This document shows positions 18,937 through 28,100 of a DNA stretch of 64,000 bases, piece by piece (the stretch's first letter is position 1; every line of letters starts with the position of its first letter). The notes beneath the pieces are model-generated. The model ran no database searches and was not told where the DNA came from. It worked only from the letters and a program-made list of their open reading frames with translations. The DNA lies in assembly GCF_018524365.1 (NCBI RefSeq), contig NZ_JAEKFT010000015.1:55441-119440 (forward strand), written 5' to 3'. This stretch comes from Denitromonas iodatirespirans. Its GTDB lineage: Bacteria; Pseudomonadota; Gammaproteobacteria; Burkholderiales; Rhodocyclaceae. A program made the position numbers and the translations under genes.

Positions 18937-20487
18937 ATGAAGCGTCGCATCCTGTTTACCGTGATGGCCCTGGCGGTCGCCCTGCCGGCGGTAGCTGCCG
19001 ACTGGACGATGATCGTCAAGGACCGGACGCGGCGGATCGAGATCGATCGCGACAGCGTGCTGCAGTCCGACCCCGGCACCAAGGTGGCCTGGGGGCGCAT
19101 CGTGCTGTCCGCCGAGGATGCCGAAGAGGCCGGCTACGCCACCGTCAAGGCGCTCAACCGCTACGACTGCAAGCACCGCAACTTCTCGACCGTCAAGCGC
19201 GTGTACCTGGATGCCGACAACCGCGTGATCCGCGAGGAGCGCGTGGCCGAGGAGCGCATCATCGAGGTCAACCCGCGCAGCGTGGACGAAGGCCTGTGGC
19301 GCGAAGTATGCAAACCACCCGCGGCCATGGACGTAGCGGCCCTGGCCGAGGCCGCCAGCGCCGCCGCGGCGGCACAAAAGGACAAGGACAAGAGCGAGGC
19401 CAAGGTCCGCCATGCCGACCAGCGCACCGCGCCGGCCGACCGCGCGACGGCAACGCCGGTGGCCGATACCGAGGCGGTGCGGCACCCCACGGCCCTGCCG
19501 GCCGACCAGGTGGAAGTGCGCACGCTCGACAAGGGCCAGTCGCTGGTGCCGCCGATCCCGCGTCTGGGCCCTGCAGGACAGCCGGCGCCGGCCGCCCCGG
19601 TGGTCGAGGCGCCTGCGCCGACGCCGGTCGTGCCGGAGCGCGTCCAGGCCAAAGCGCCCCCGTCCGCGCCGGCCGTCGTGACGGCACCGGTGACGCGCCC
19701 GGCGCCGCCGGTGGTTCGCAAGGCAACCCGCGCGCCGCGGCCCAAGCCGGTGCTCGCCAAGGTCACCCGGCACGAGGACACGCACGAACCGACCTCGGTC
19801 GAGGTGCACAAGTCGATCCACTGGGACTACGAAGGCCCCAACGGCCCGGCACGCTGGGGTCAGCTCAACCCCGCCTGGAAGACCTGTGACAGCGGCAAGC
19901 GCCAGTCGCCGATCGACATCCGCGACGGCATCCGGGTCGACCTGGAGCCGATCAAGTTCGACTACGTGCCCACGTACTTCCGCATCCTCAACAATGGTCA
20001 CACCGTGCAGGTGAGTGTCGGGCCGGGCAACACCATGTCGGTGATGGGGCGCACCTTCGACCTGGTGCAGTTCCACTTCCACCGCCCCTCCGAAGAGCGC
20101 ATCAACGGCCGCGGCTTCGACATGGTGGCGCACCTGGTGCACAAGGATCTCGACGGCCGGCTGGCCGTGGTGGCCGTGCTCATCGAGCGCGGCGACGCCC
20201 ATCCGACGGTGCAGACGCTGTGGAACAACCTGCCGCTGGAGCAGCATCACGACTACGCGCCGGCGGTGCCGATCAATGTCGCCGAACTCCTGCCGCAAGC
20301 GCCCGAGTACTACACCTACATGGGCTCGCTCACCACGCCGCCGTGCTCGGAGGACGTGTTGTGGATGGTGATGAAACAGCCGATCAAGCTGTCAGCCGAA
20401 CAGATCGCCATCTTCCAGCGCCTCTACCCGATGAACGCCCGGCCGGTGCAGCCGGACAACGAGCGGCTGATCAAGGCATCGCGGTAG
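18937..20487 (+). CDS. Periplasmic alpha-carbonic anhydrase with surface-adhesin-E-like N-terminal domain
   Basis: A 516-residue exported protein that hydrates CO2. A signal peptide (cleavage after Ala-Val-Ala-Ala, near residue 21) leads into a domain of about 105 residues resembling the surface-adhesin protein E family (WTMIVKDRTRRIEIDRDSV). Next comes an Ala/Pro/Val-rich linker of about 150 residues, then the alpha-carbonic anhydrase domain from about residue 290 (WDYEGPNGPARWGQLNP). Zinc ligands are His380, His382 (QFHFHRPSEE) and His399 (MVAHLVH). TTPPCSEDVLW is intact. The second-shell Glu before the third His is Val397, a variant I recall from other bacterial enzymes. Most bacterial alpha-carbonic anhydrases are about 250 residues, so the N-terminal half is the unusual part. 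Confidence 0.9.
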   Translation: MKRRILFTVMALAVALPAVAADWTMIVKDRTRRIEIDRDSVLQSDPGTKVAWGRIVLSAEDAEEAGYATVKALNRYDCKHRNFSTVKRVYLDADNRVIREERVAEERIIEVNPRSVDEGLWREVCKPPAAMDVAALAEAASAAAAAQKDKDKSEAKVRHADQRTAPADRATATPVADTEAVRHPTALPADQVEVRTLDKGQSLVPPIPRLGPAGQPAPAAPVVEAPAPTPVVPERVQAKAPPSAPAVVTAPVTRPAPPVVRKATRAPRPKPVLAKVTRHEDTHEPTSVEVHKSIHWDYEGPNGPARWGQLNPAWKTCDSGKRQSPIDIRDGIRVDLEPIKFDYVPTYFRILNNGHTVQVSVGPGNTMSVMGRTFDLVQFHFHRPSEERINGRGFDMVAHLVHKDLDGRLAVVAVLIERGDAHPTVQTLWNNLPLEQHHDYAPAVPINVAELLPQAPEYYTYMGSLTTPPCSEDVLWMVMKQPIKLSAEQIAIFQRLYPMNARPVQPDNERLIKASR

Positions 20488-21184
20488 GGGGGGCGGTTTC
20501 GGCACCGGGGGGCCGGTCTTTGGTGCCTCCGGCGGAGGGGCGTTGGCCGGGTCTCGCCCCGGCGGGCGACTTACTTTCTTGCTCGTGCAAGAAAGGTAAG
20601 CAAAGAAGCACGCCCCACTGTCGTGGCCCTGCGGGCTTCCCTCCCTCCGCAAGCACGGGGCGGGCAGCTTCGCAAACTCGCCCTTCGGGCTCAAACAGCG
20701 AAGCCGCTTTTTCCGCCCCGCACTTGCTGCGCTCGGCACGACAGAGGGGGAGTGGGGAGCCCGTAGGCAACGACGGCACAGACTCTCGTAGGGCGGGTTT
20801 TAACCCGCCAATGGTCAGCGAACGAATACCGATGGCGGGTTTAAACCCGCCCTACGACGCACCGCCCGAGCGGACGATGGCGAAGCCGAGTCCGCGTGCC
20901 CTCCCCCTTCTGTGCCGCCGAACGGAGCCGGGGGACGGCGGGAATTGTCGTGTCGCTGTTTGAGCCCGAAGGGCGAGTTTGCGACACGACCCGCCGGCGC
21001 CGGGCGTAGAGAGGGCACCGGCGAAGCCGGCGGCACAGTCGGGGGCGTTTTCTTGATTACTTCTTTGTCGCGACAAAGAAGTAAGTCGCCCGCCGGGGCG
21101 AAACCCGGCCAACGACCCTTTCAGCCATCGACCCAAGCCCCGATCCGATCAACGATCCGGCGCAGGCGGCCGGGTAAATCGCCC
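20488..21184. repeat. Gene-free repeat island: two inverted copies of a ~220 bp element around a REP-like palindrome
   Basis: No gene is seen here. The left arm (about 20541-20765) and the reverse complement of the right arm (about 20885-21114) share blocks in the same order. These are CGTTGGCCGGGT, CGCCCCGGCGGGCGACTTAC, a variable hairpin (TTTCTT..AAGAAA or TTCTTTGTCGCGACAAAGAA), CGCAAACTCGCCCTTCGGGC with CTCAAACAGCGA, and a GGGGGAG end. The copies have diverged, especially between the blocks. The block next to the hairpin is, from memory, widespread in betaproteobacterial intergenic DNA. Confidence 0.8.
20788..20855. repeat. REP-like palindromic element, variant copy (68 bp)
   Basis: The outer ends GTAGGGCGGG and CCCGCCCTAC match those of the 46 bp copies at 7009 and 30798. 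Both sides here carry the GGCGGGTT/AACCCGCC hairpin (one left, one right), and the GTCGGCT hairpin is missing. It looks like two half-elements head to head, and it sits at the centre of the larger inverted repeat island. Confidence 0.75.
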
Positions 21185-22588
21185 CTACATCGCCGCAAGC
21201 TGCTCCGCCAGGAAATGCTCTAGCCGCGGATCGTCCGAAAACGCCACGTTGAAGCGCAGCCAAGGGCTGGCCTGCATCTGAGGGCGGAACACCTTGCCCG
21301 GCGCCAGCATGATGCCCGACTGGGACGCGCGGGTGGCCAGCGGGGCGGTGTCTTCGAGGCCGGGGGCGCGGGCCCAGACGAAGATGCCACCGCGCGGTTC
21401 GTGGAAGACCGTCATGTCGAGCCGTTCGAGCATGCGCAAGGCGCGGGTGGTGGCTTGCTGGATGCGGCCGTGCAGGCGTTCGACGTATTTGCGGTAGTGG
21501 CCGTCGGTGAGCATCTGGTAGACCAGCTGCTCGTTGAACTCCGAACTGCTTACCCCGGTGAGCGTTTTCACATCGGTGAATTCGGCCACCAAGTCCGGCC
21601 GGGCGGCGATGAAGCCGACGCGCAGGCTACCGGACAGCGTCTTGCTGAAGCTACCGACATAGATCACGCGGTCGAGCTGGTCGAGATTGGCCAGGCGCGT
21701 GGTGGCGCGCGGGTGCAGGTCGGCGTAGGTGTCGTCCTCGATCACCAGGAAGTCGTGCTTGGCGGCCAGTTGCAGCAGGCGGAAGGCCTTGGGCGGTGAC
21801 AGGTTGGCGCCGGTCGGGTTGTGCAACACCGAGTGGGTGAAGAACACGCGCGGTTTGTGGTCGGCCAGCAGGGCTTCGAGCGCCTCGGTGTCCGGGCCGT
21901 CGGCATTGCGCGGCACGCCGACCAGTTTGGCGCCGAGCAGGCGCAGGTTGCCGAAGAAGTTGAAGTAGCCGGGGTCGTCGACGAACACCGTGTCGCCGGG
22001 TTTGATCAGGCGCCGCGCGGCGATGTCGAGGGCCTGTGTGGCGCCGTGAGTGAGCACGATCTGCTCGGGCGGTGCGCCGATGCCGAACTCGGCCAGCCGG
22101 ACTTGCAGCTGCTGGCGTAGCGGCAGATAGCCCTGCGGCGTGCCGTAGCTGGTGACGCGGGCGTCGGCCCGGCGGCCTAGGGCGCGCAGGTGGCGGCGCA
22201 GGCCGTCCTGGTCGAGCCAAAGCGTCGGCAGCCAGCCGGCGCTGGCCTTGAGCATGCCGGGGGCGTCGTCGAGCGCCTGGCGCATCAGCCAGGCCACGTC
22301 CACCGCCCGGTCGGCCACCACCGGGCGCTTTTCGCTCGGGGCCACGGCGCGCGGGGCGATGTAGAAGCCGGAGCCGCGGCGCGAGTGCAGGTAGCCCATG
22401 GCGACCAGCCGATCGTAGGCTTCGACCACGGTAAAGCGGCTGACCTGCTGCATCTGGGCCAGGCGGCGGATCGGCGGCAGGCGCATGCCGGGGCGCAGGA
22501 TGCGGTCGTCCACCTGATGGCGGATGGCCTCGACGATCTGCTCCACCAACGGGGTCGATTGGCCGGGGTCGATACTGAGTTGAAGCAT
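21185..22588 (-). CDS. MocR-type PLP-dependent transcriptional regulator (GntR HTH + aminotransferase domain)
   Basis: A 467-residue fusion of an N-terminal GntR winged helix (about residues 5-75: VEQIVEAIRHQVDDRIL, then MRLPPIRRLAQMQQVSRFTV) and a class I/II aminotransferase-like domain. The PLP-lysine motif is present (VGSFSKTLSGSLRVGF, near residue 310), as are the YGTPQGYLPLR and HNPTGANL motifs. Such MocR proteins usually regulate B6, GABA or amino-acid genes; the target here is unknown. The ATG at 22588 follows AGGAGAG at good spacing. The frame stays open upstream through the tandem repeats, but that part is not protein-like. Confidence 0.9.
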   Translation of the reverse strand: MLQLSIDPGQSTPLVEQIVEAIRHQVDDRILRPGMRLPPIRRLAQMQQVSRFTVVEAYDRLVAMGYLHSRRGSGFYIAPRAVAPSEKRPVVADRAVDVAWLMRQALDDAPGMLKASAGWLPTLWLDQDGLRRHLRALGRRADARVTSYGTPQGYLPLRQQLQVRLAEFGIGAPPEQIVLTHGATQALDIAARRLIKPGDTVFVDDPGYFNFFGNLRLLGAKLVGVPRNADGPDTEALEALLADHKPRVFFTHSVLHNPTGANLSPPKAFRLLQLAAKHDFLVIEDDTYADLHPRATTRLANLDQLDRVIYVGSFSKTLSGSLRVGFIAARPDLVAEFTDVKTLTGVSSSEFNEQLVYQMLTDGHYRKYVERLHGRIQQATTRALRMLERLDMTVFHEPRGGIFVWARAPGLEDTAPLATRASQSGIMLAPGKVFRPQMQASPWLRFNVAFSDDPRLEHFLAEQLAAM

Positions 22589-22785
22589 CTTGGCTCTCCT
22601 GGGGTGCCGGAATGCGTTTGTCGTGCGCCGCATCCTCTTGTGTTCGGCAGGTGTGCAGAAAGTATTGTCCAATTGTTCGGAATTGTCATGTCCTGCGTGC
22701 GGGGTCTGCGGCTCGGGTAGGACGAGCGGTCTTGCGCGTTGGCGGAGCTTCCTTTCCTGGGCGCACCGAAGCGCCGAAGGATCGA

Positions 22786-22810
22786 CCCCAAGCCCCAAGC
22801 CCCAAGCCCC
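22786..22810. repeat. Tandem repeat, 7-bp unit CCCCAAG (about 3.6 copies)
   Basis: The unit CCCCAAG is repeated perfectly three times plus CCCC. It is the first of four short tandem arrays in the gap between the MocR-type gene and the TetR operon. Confidence 0.85.
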
Positions 22811-22820
22811 TCGAACCCGC

Positions 22821-22844
22821 GACAGCACGACAGCACGACAGCAC
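22821..22844. repeat. Tandem repeat, 8-bp unit GACAGCAC (3 copies)
   Basis: Three perfect copies of GACAGCAC run directly into the next array, whose unit shares the AGCACG core. The longer array probably grew from a similar seed. Confidence 0.8.
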
Positions 22845-22935
22845 GGACCAGCACGGACCAGCACGGACCAGCACGGACCAGCACGGACCAGCACGGACCA
22901 GCACGGACCAGCACGGACCAGCACGGACCAGCACG
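22841..22935. repeat. Tandem repeat, 10-bp unit GCACGGACCA (9.5 copies)
   Basis: Nine perfect copies of GCACGGACCA plus a GCACG remnant. There are no interruptions, so the array is young or actively homogenised. The copy number is a likely point of strain variation and of short-read assembly error. Confidence 0.95.
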
Positions 22936-22936
22936 C

Positions 22937-23020
22937 GGGACGTGGGACGTGGGACGTGGGACGTGGGACGTGGGACGTGGGACGTGGGACGTGGGACGTG
23001 GGACGTGGGACGTGGGACGC
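22937..23020. repeat. Tandem repeat, 7-bp unit GGGACGT (12 copies)
   Basis: Eleven perfect GGGACGT units and a final GGGACGC. It begins one base after the 10-bp array and ends 34 bases before the -35 of the TetR/RND operon promoter. It could therefore affect promoter spacing or DNA structure. Confidence 0.95.
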
Positions 23021-23054
23021 GGCAGGTAGGCGCCTGCCGTCAGTCGATGCCCGC

Positions 23055-23083
23055 TTGCAATGCTGTTTCCATTTTGGTAAATA
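23055..23083 (+). promoter_or_regulatory. Sigma-70 promoter of the TetR/RND operon
   Basis: A -35 TTGCAA and a -10 TAAATA are separated by exactly 17 bases. The -10 overlaps the 22-base operator palindrome, the expected arrangement for repression by blocking RNA polymerase. Confidence 0.65.
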
Positions 23084-23101
23084 ACTGACCGGTCAGTTAT
23101 T
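23080..23101. promoter_or_regulatory. Perfect 22-bp palindromic operator for the TetR regulator
   Basis: The half-site AATAACTGACC is followed directly by its exact reverse complement GGTCAGTTATT. TGACCGGTCA-centred palindromes are typical operators of TetR repressors of efflux operons. It overlaps the -10 of the promoter serving the small membrane protein, tetR and the RND genes. Confidence 0.85.
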
Positions 23102-23198
23102 AATCGAGTGCGAGATGGACGCCCTGCTCGTCTGTCTGCGCGCTGCGATGGCTGTGCGGGTGTCTGGGTTGGGGCGTGTGTGTCTGCGGAGGAAAGGT

Positions 23199-23435
23199 GT
23201 GGGTTCTTGTCTGGCGAACCCGGTGTTTTACGCCAAGGTCGCGCGCTTGCTCGGTATCGGGGTGCGCTCGGTGTGGCCAACGCTGCGCTTCATGCGCCAG
23301 TGCTGGTGCGAGACCAGCGAGCTGCCGGACGATGCCGCGCTGGCCGGAACGCGACGGCTGATCGGGTTGGGATTGATGCTGGCGGCGGTCTTGCCGGTGC
23401 TGGTGGTTTTGATGGTATGGGGGATCGGGGCTTGA
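23199..23435 (+). CDS. Small membrane protein (78 aa) leading the RND operon
   Basis: I do not recognise the family. A GTG start at 23199 has an excellent ribosome site (GGAGG, 6 bases away), better than that of the ATG 28 codons upstream in the same frame. The protein has a soluble N-terminal half with Cys-Trp-Cys near residue 34 and one strong C-terminal membrane helix (LIGLGLMLAAVLPVLVVLMVWGIG). It is the first gene behind the operator, and its stop overlaps possible starts of tetR. A role with the pump or its regulation is inferred from position only. It may also be a member of the short uncharacterised proteins found by efflux operons. Confidence 0.6.
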   Translation: MGSCLANPVFYAKVARLLGIGVRSVWPTLRFMRQCWCETSELPDDAALAGTRRLIGLGLMLAAVLPVLVVLMVWGIGA

Positions 23436-24085
23436 CCGACAAGGCAACACACAAAACACCGGTGCGGCGGCGCAAAGAAGCGCGTCCGCAGGAGCTCACC
23501 GCGGCGGCCCTGGCGCTGTTCGTCGAGAAGGGCTTCGCGGCGACACGGCTGGACGAGGTCGCGGCGCGCGCCGGTGTCTCGAAAGGCACGCTGTACCTGT
23601 ACTTCGACAGCAAGGAGGCCTTGTTCCTGGCGGTGATCCGCGAGGGCATCGTGCCGGTCATCGAAGAGGGCCGCAAGCTGCTGGCAGCGCATGCCGACGA
23701 CCCGGAGCGCATGCTGCGCGAATACCTGTTCGGTTGGTGGGCGATGATCGGCAACACCGAACTCGGTGGTGTGCCCAAGTTGATGACCTCGGAGGCACAG
23801 AATTTCCCCGAGGTGGCGCAGTACTACGTGCGCGAGGTGATCCAGCCGGGCAAGGCGATGATGCGCGAGATCCTCGATCGCGGCGTGGCCAAGGGCGTGT
23901 TCCGCGAACTGGACACCGAGATGGTGACCCACATCCTGATGGCGCCGCTGCTGCATCTGGCCTTGTGGCGGCATTCATTTGCGGCCTGCTGCCAGGTGCC
24001 GGACATGGACCCACAGAGTTATCTTGAGAGTTTCTTTGATCTGGTGCTCAAGGGCCTGGCGGCCGCACCGGAAGGAGGCAAGTGA
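23417..24085 (+). CDS. TetR/AcrR family transcriptional repressor
   Basis: A protein of about 222 residues with an N-terminal TetR helix-turn-helix (FAATRLDEVAARAGVSKGTLYLYFDSKEALF) and a C-terminal ligand-binding domain, AcrR/TetR_C type. The start is uncertain: ATG at 23417 (used here) or TTG at 23432, which overlaps the previous stop and has GGGGGAT upstream. The long open frame beginning at 23108 is not used. It lies in the same operon as the RND pump, overlaps the start of the membrane fusion gene (TGATG), and probably binds the palindrome at 23080-23101, giving autoregulated, inducer-relieved efflux. Confidence 0.88.
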   Translation: MGDRGLTDKATHKTPVRRRKEARPQELTAAALALFVEKGFAATRLDEVAARAGVSKGTLYLYFDSKEALFLAVIREGIVPVIEEGRKLLAAHADDPERMLREYLFGWWAMIGNTELGGVPKLMTSEAQNFPEVAQYYVREVIQPGKAMMREILDRGVAKGVFRELDTEMVTHILMAPLLHLALWRHSFAACCQVPDMDPQSYLESFFDLVLKGLAAAPEGGK

Positions 24086-25179
24086 TGTTGCGTGCTGTGG
24101 TGATTTCATTGTCGGCGCTGGGCGTGCTGGCCGGCTGCTCGGCGCCCGAGTCCGAGGCGCCGCCGCCGGCCACCGTGCTGGTGCAGACGGTGACGCAGGA
24201 TGGCGCCGAGGCAGGCAGGTACTTTACCGGCGAGATCGTGCCGCGACATGCCTCCGAGCTCGGCTTCCGAGTCGGCGGCAAGTTGGTGGCGCGTGCGGTC
24301 GATGTGGGCAGCGTGGTGCATCGTGGCGACGTGCTGGCGCGTCTCGACGGTGAGGACATGCGCCTGGGGGCCAATGCGGCGCAGGCCCAGCTGGCGGCGG
24401 CCCGGGCCGAGTTGTCGCTGGCCCAGGCGGAGCTTGAACGGGTGCAGACCCTGCGCGCCCAGAACTTCGTCAGCGAGTCGGCCGTCGATGTCCGGCGCAC
24501 CTCCCGCGATGCGGCAGCGGCGCGGTTCAAGCAGGCCACAGCGCAGGCGGCGCTGGCTGGCAACCAGAGCGACTACACCACGCTGGTGGCCACGGCCGAC
24601 GGTGTGATCACCCAGGTGAGCGCAGATGCGGGTCAGGTGGTGGCGGCCGGTCAGCCGGTGGTGACGCTGGCCCACGATGGCGCGCGCGAGGTGAAGATTG
24701 CCGTGCCCGAAGGCCATGTCGCCCGCATGCCGGTCGGCACGCCGGCGCGGGTGCGGCTGTGGTCCGACACCACGACGGTCTTGCCGGCCACGGTGCGCGA
24801 GGTGTCGCCGGCGGCCGACCCGCAGACGCGCACCTATGCGGTCAAGGTGCAGGTCGAGGCCGAGGCGGCCCGCCTGCCGCTGGGGGCGACGGCCACCGTG
24901 GCGCTGGCCGGGGGCGAGGCGCCGGGCGTGATCCTGCCGCTGCGTGCGGTGGGCGAGCAGGACGGGCAGCCGGTGGTGTGGGTCTTCGACCCGGCCACCG
25001 AATCGGTGGTGCCGACCCCCGTGACGGTGAGCCGCTACTCCGAGCGCGGTGCGCATGTGGCTGGCGGCGTGGCCGACGGTGCGCAGGTGGTGGTGGCCGG
25101 CATTCATCTGCTGCGCCCCGGTCAGACGGTCCGCGCCAAGCCGGCGTCGGCCGCCGTTACGCTGGATGCCAAGCGATGA
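24085..25179 (+). CDS. RND efflux periplasmic adaptor (membrane fusion) lipoprotein
   Basis: A 364-residue HlyD/AcrA-like adaptor linking an inner-membrane RND pump to an outer-membrane channel. The signal peptide ends in a lipobox (VLAGC, Cys18), so it is a lipoprotein. The lipoyl half-motif (GFRVGGKLVARAVDVGSVVHRGD), an alpha-hairpin of about 80 residues, the second lipoyl half (ATADGVITQVSADAGQVVAAGQPVV) and the beta-barrel domain follow in order. GGAGG precedes the start by 7 bases. It overlaps tetR upstream and the pump gene downstream (ATGA). No outer-membrane channel gene is in the operon; the TolC-like protein at 29453 is the nearest candidate. Confidence 0.92.
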   Translation: MLRAVVISLSALGVLAGCSAPESEAPPPATVLVQTVTQDGAEAGRYFTGEIVPRHASELGFRVGGKLVARAVDVGSVVHRGDVLARLDGEDMRLGANAAQAQLAAARAELSLAQAELERVQTLRAQNFVSESAVDVRRTSRDAAAARFKQATAQAALAGNQSDYTTLVATADGVITQVSADAGQVVAAGQPVVTLAHDGAREVKIAVPEGHVARMPVGTPARVRLWSDTTTVLPATVREVSPAADPQTRTYAVKVQVEAEAARLPLGATATVALAGGEAPGVILPLRAVGEQDGQPVVWVFDPATESVVPTPVTVSRYSERGAHVAGGVADGAQVVVAGIHLLRPGQTVRAKPASAAVTLDAKR

Positions 25180-28100
25180 GGCACTTCAATCTCTCCGAAT
25201 GGGGCCTGCGCCATCAGACGATGGTGCTGTATTTCATGCTGGTGCTGACGTTGATCGGCATGCTCGCCTACAAGGGCCTGGGCCAGTCCGAGGACCCGCC
25301 CTTCACCTTCAAGGTGATGGTGGTGCGCGCCGAATGGCCGGGCGCCACGGCGGCCGAAGTGGCCGAGCAGGTGACCGACCGGCTGGAAAAGAAACTGCAG
25401 GAAGTGGCCCAGGTGCATTTCATCCGCAGCTACTCGAAGCCGGGTGAGGCGCTGATCTTCTTCTCCGCCAAGGATTCGACGCCGCCGAGCGAGATGGACG
25501 GCATCTGGTACCAGGTGCGCAAGAAGATCGGCGACATCCGCCACACCTTGCCGGCCGGCGTGATCGGGCCGAGCTTCAATGACGAGTTCGGCGACACCTT
25601 CGGCAATATCTTCGCCCTGCACGGCGACGGGCTGGACTATGCCGAGCTCAAGCGCTATGCCGAGGCGGTGCGCGCCGAGCTGCTGCAGGTGCCGGACGTG
25701 GCCAAGGTGAGCTTCATCGGCGAGCAATCCCAGCGGGTGTTCATCGAGTTGTCGAACACCAAGCTGGCCACCTTCGGCCTCAGCCTGAACGATGTGACCG
25801 GTGCGCTGGCGCAGCAGAACGCCATGACCAGCGCGGGCTTTTTCGAGACTGACGAGGAGCGCATCTACCTGCGGCCGGACGGCGACTTCGCCGACATGGA
25901 CGCGATCCGCGACACGGTGATCCGCGCCGGTGGGCGCAGCTTCCGCCTTGGCGACGTGGCCGAGGTGCGCCGCGGCTTCGAGGATCCGCCGGGCGACCGC
26001 ATGCGTTTCATGGGCCAGCAGGCCTTCGGCATCGGGGTGTCGATGCGCGCGGGCGGCGACATCATCGCGCTGGGCCGGCATCTGGACGAAGCGGTGGTGC
26101 GCATCGAGGCGCAGCTGCCGGTGGGCGTGGAGCTGGCCCGCGTGGCCGACCAGCCGCGCGCGGTGCAGCGCTCGGTCAATGAGTTCGTCAAGGCACTGGC
26201 CGAGGCGGTGATCATCGTGCTGGTGGTCAGCCTGCTCAGCCTCGGGCTGCGAACCGGCATCGTGGTGGTGGTGACCATCCCGGTGGTGCTGGCGATTACC
26301 TTTTTGTGCATGCGCGAGTTCGGTATCGGCCTGCACAAGATCTCGCTCGGCGCGCTGATCTTGTCGCTCGGCCTGCTGGTGGACGACGCCATCATCGCGG
26401 TCGAGATGATGGCCACCAAGATGGAGCAGGGCTGGGACCGGGTGCGTGCGGCCAGCTTCGCCTATACCTCGACCGCCAAGCCGATGCTGTCGGGCACGCT
26501 GGTGACGGCAGCCGGCTTTTTGCCGATCGCCACCGCGGCCTCGAGCACCGGCGAGTACACCCGCTCGATCTTCCAGGTGACGGTGATTGCCTTGCTCATC
26601 TCCTGGGTGGCGGCGGTGGTCTTTGTGCCCTACCTGGGCTTTCATTTGCTGCCCGACTTCTCGAAAAAGAAGCAGGCGGCCGGGCCGGGGCGCTTGGCCC
26701 GCCTGGCAGGGCGGTTGTCGCCCACGCTCGGCCGCAAGCTGGCGGCGCGCGCCGCGGCGGTGCCCGAGCACCATGACGAGTACGCCATCTACCACACTGC
26801 CTTCTACACTCGCTTTCGCGCCGTGGTGACGACCTGCGTGCGCCACCGCTGGTGGGTGATCATCGCCACGCTGGCGATTTTTGCCGGCTCGATCGGCGTG
26901 TTCCGCCATGTGCCGCAGCAGTTCTTCCCCGATTCCACCCGGCCCGAGCTGCTGGTGGACCTGGAGCTGCGCGAGGGCGTCTCGCATGCGGCGACCGACG
27001 AGGCGGTGCAGGCGATCGAGGCCTTGCTGAAGGACGCGCCCGGCATCGAGAACTACGTGGCCTACCTGGGCGCCGGCAGCCCGCGCTTCTACCTGCCGCT
27101 GGACCAGAAGCTGAGCCAGACCAATTTTGCGCAGTTCGTCATCCTGACCACCGGGCCGGAGGCGCGCGAGGCCTTGCGCAGCCGCCTCATCGAGCACTTT
27201 GTCAACGATGCCTCGGGCGTGCTGGGTGTGGTCAAGCGCCTGGAGAACGGCCCGCCGGTGGGCTACCCGGTGCAGTACCGGGTCAGCGGCCCGGAGGTTG
27301 ACACGTTGCGCCGCATCAGCCACCAGGTGGCCGACCGGATGCGCGCGCATGAGGCCTTGTCGAATGTGCATCTGGACTGGGAGGCGCCGTCGAAGATCGT
27401 GCGCCTGCGCATCGACCAGGAGAAGGCGCGCCTGCTCGGCCTGTCGTCGGCGCAGATCGCCGCCTTCCTCGACACCTCGCTGCATGGCATGGCGGTGACG
27501 CAGTTCCGCGAAGGCACCGAGACCATCCAGGTGCGCCTGCGCGGCGCCACGGCCGAGCGCACGCATCTGTCGCTGCTGCCGGATCTGGCCATCCCGGTGG
27601 CCGGCGGCCGCTCGGTGCCGCTGGCGCAGGTGGTGACGCCGGAATACGGCTTCGAGGACGGCGTGATCTGGCGACGCGACCGGGTGCCGACGGTGACCGT
27701 GCTGTCCACGCTGTATGGGCATCTGCAGCCGGCCCAGGTGGTGGCGGCGCTGGCGCCGGCCATTGCCGACATCCAGGCAACGCTGCCGCTCGGCTACCGC
27801 ATCGCCGTCGGCGGCGCCGTCGAGGAGAGCGCCAAGGGCGGCTCGTCGGTGGCGGCCGGCATGCCCTTGTTCCTGGTGGTGGTGATCACCGTGCTGATGG
27901 TCCAGCTGCAGAGCTTCTCGCGCGTGGCCATGGTGCTGCTCACCGCGCCGCTGGGGCTGATCGGCGTGACCGCTTCCTTGCTGCTGTTCAACAAACCTTT
28001 CGGCTTCGTGGCCATGCTCGGCACCATCGCGCTGTCGGGCATGATCATGCGCAACTCGGTGATCCTGGTCGACCAGATCCGCCAGGATGTGGAGGAGGGG

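Noticed and set aside
22589..22924. Extension of the MocR-type frame upstream through the tandem repeats
   Set aside because: The frame stays open only because the 10-bp repeats have no stop. It reads as a low-complexity cysteine/valine run, and a good ribosome site exists at the true start 22588.
22786..23020. CRISPR array in the repeat-rich gap
   Set aside because: Units are 7-10 bases, directly adjacent, with no spacers and no cas genes.
23108..23416. N-terminal 103 residues of the long TetR frame
   Set aside because: This part overlaps the better-supported 78-aa gene in another frame and gives an over-long TetR protein; the HTH begins soon after 23417.
25122..27722. 866-codon open frame antisense to the RND pump gene
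   Set aside because: Low-complexity His/Gln/Arg sequence without motifs; the plus-strand pump is complete.
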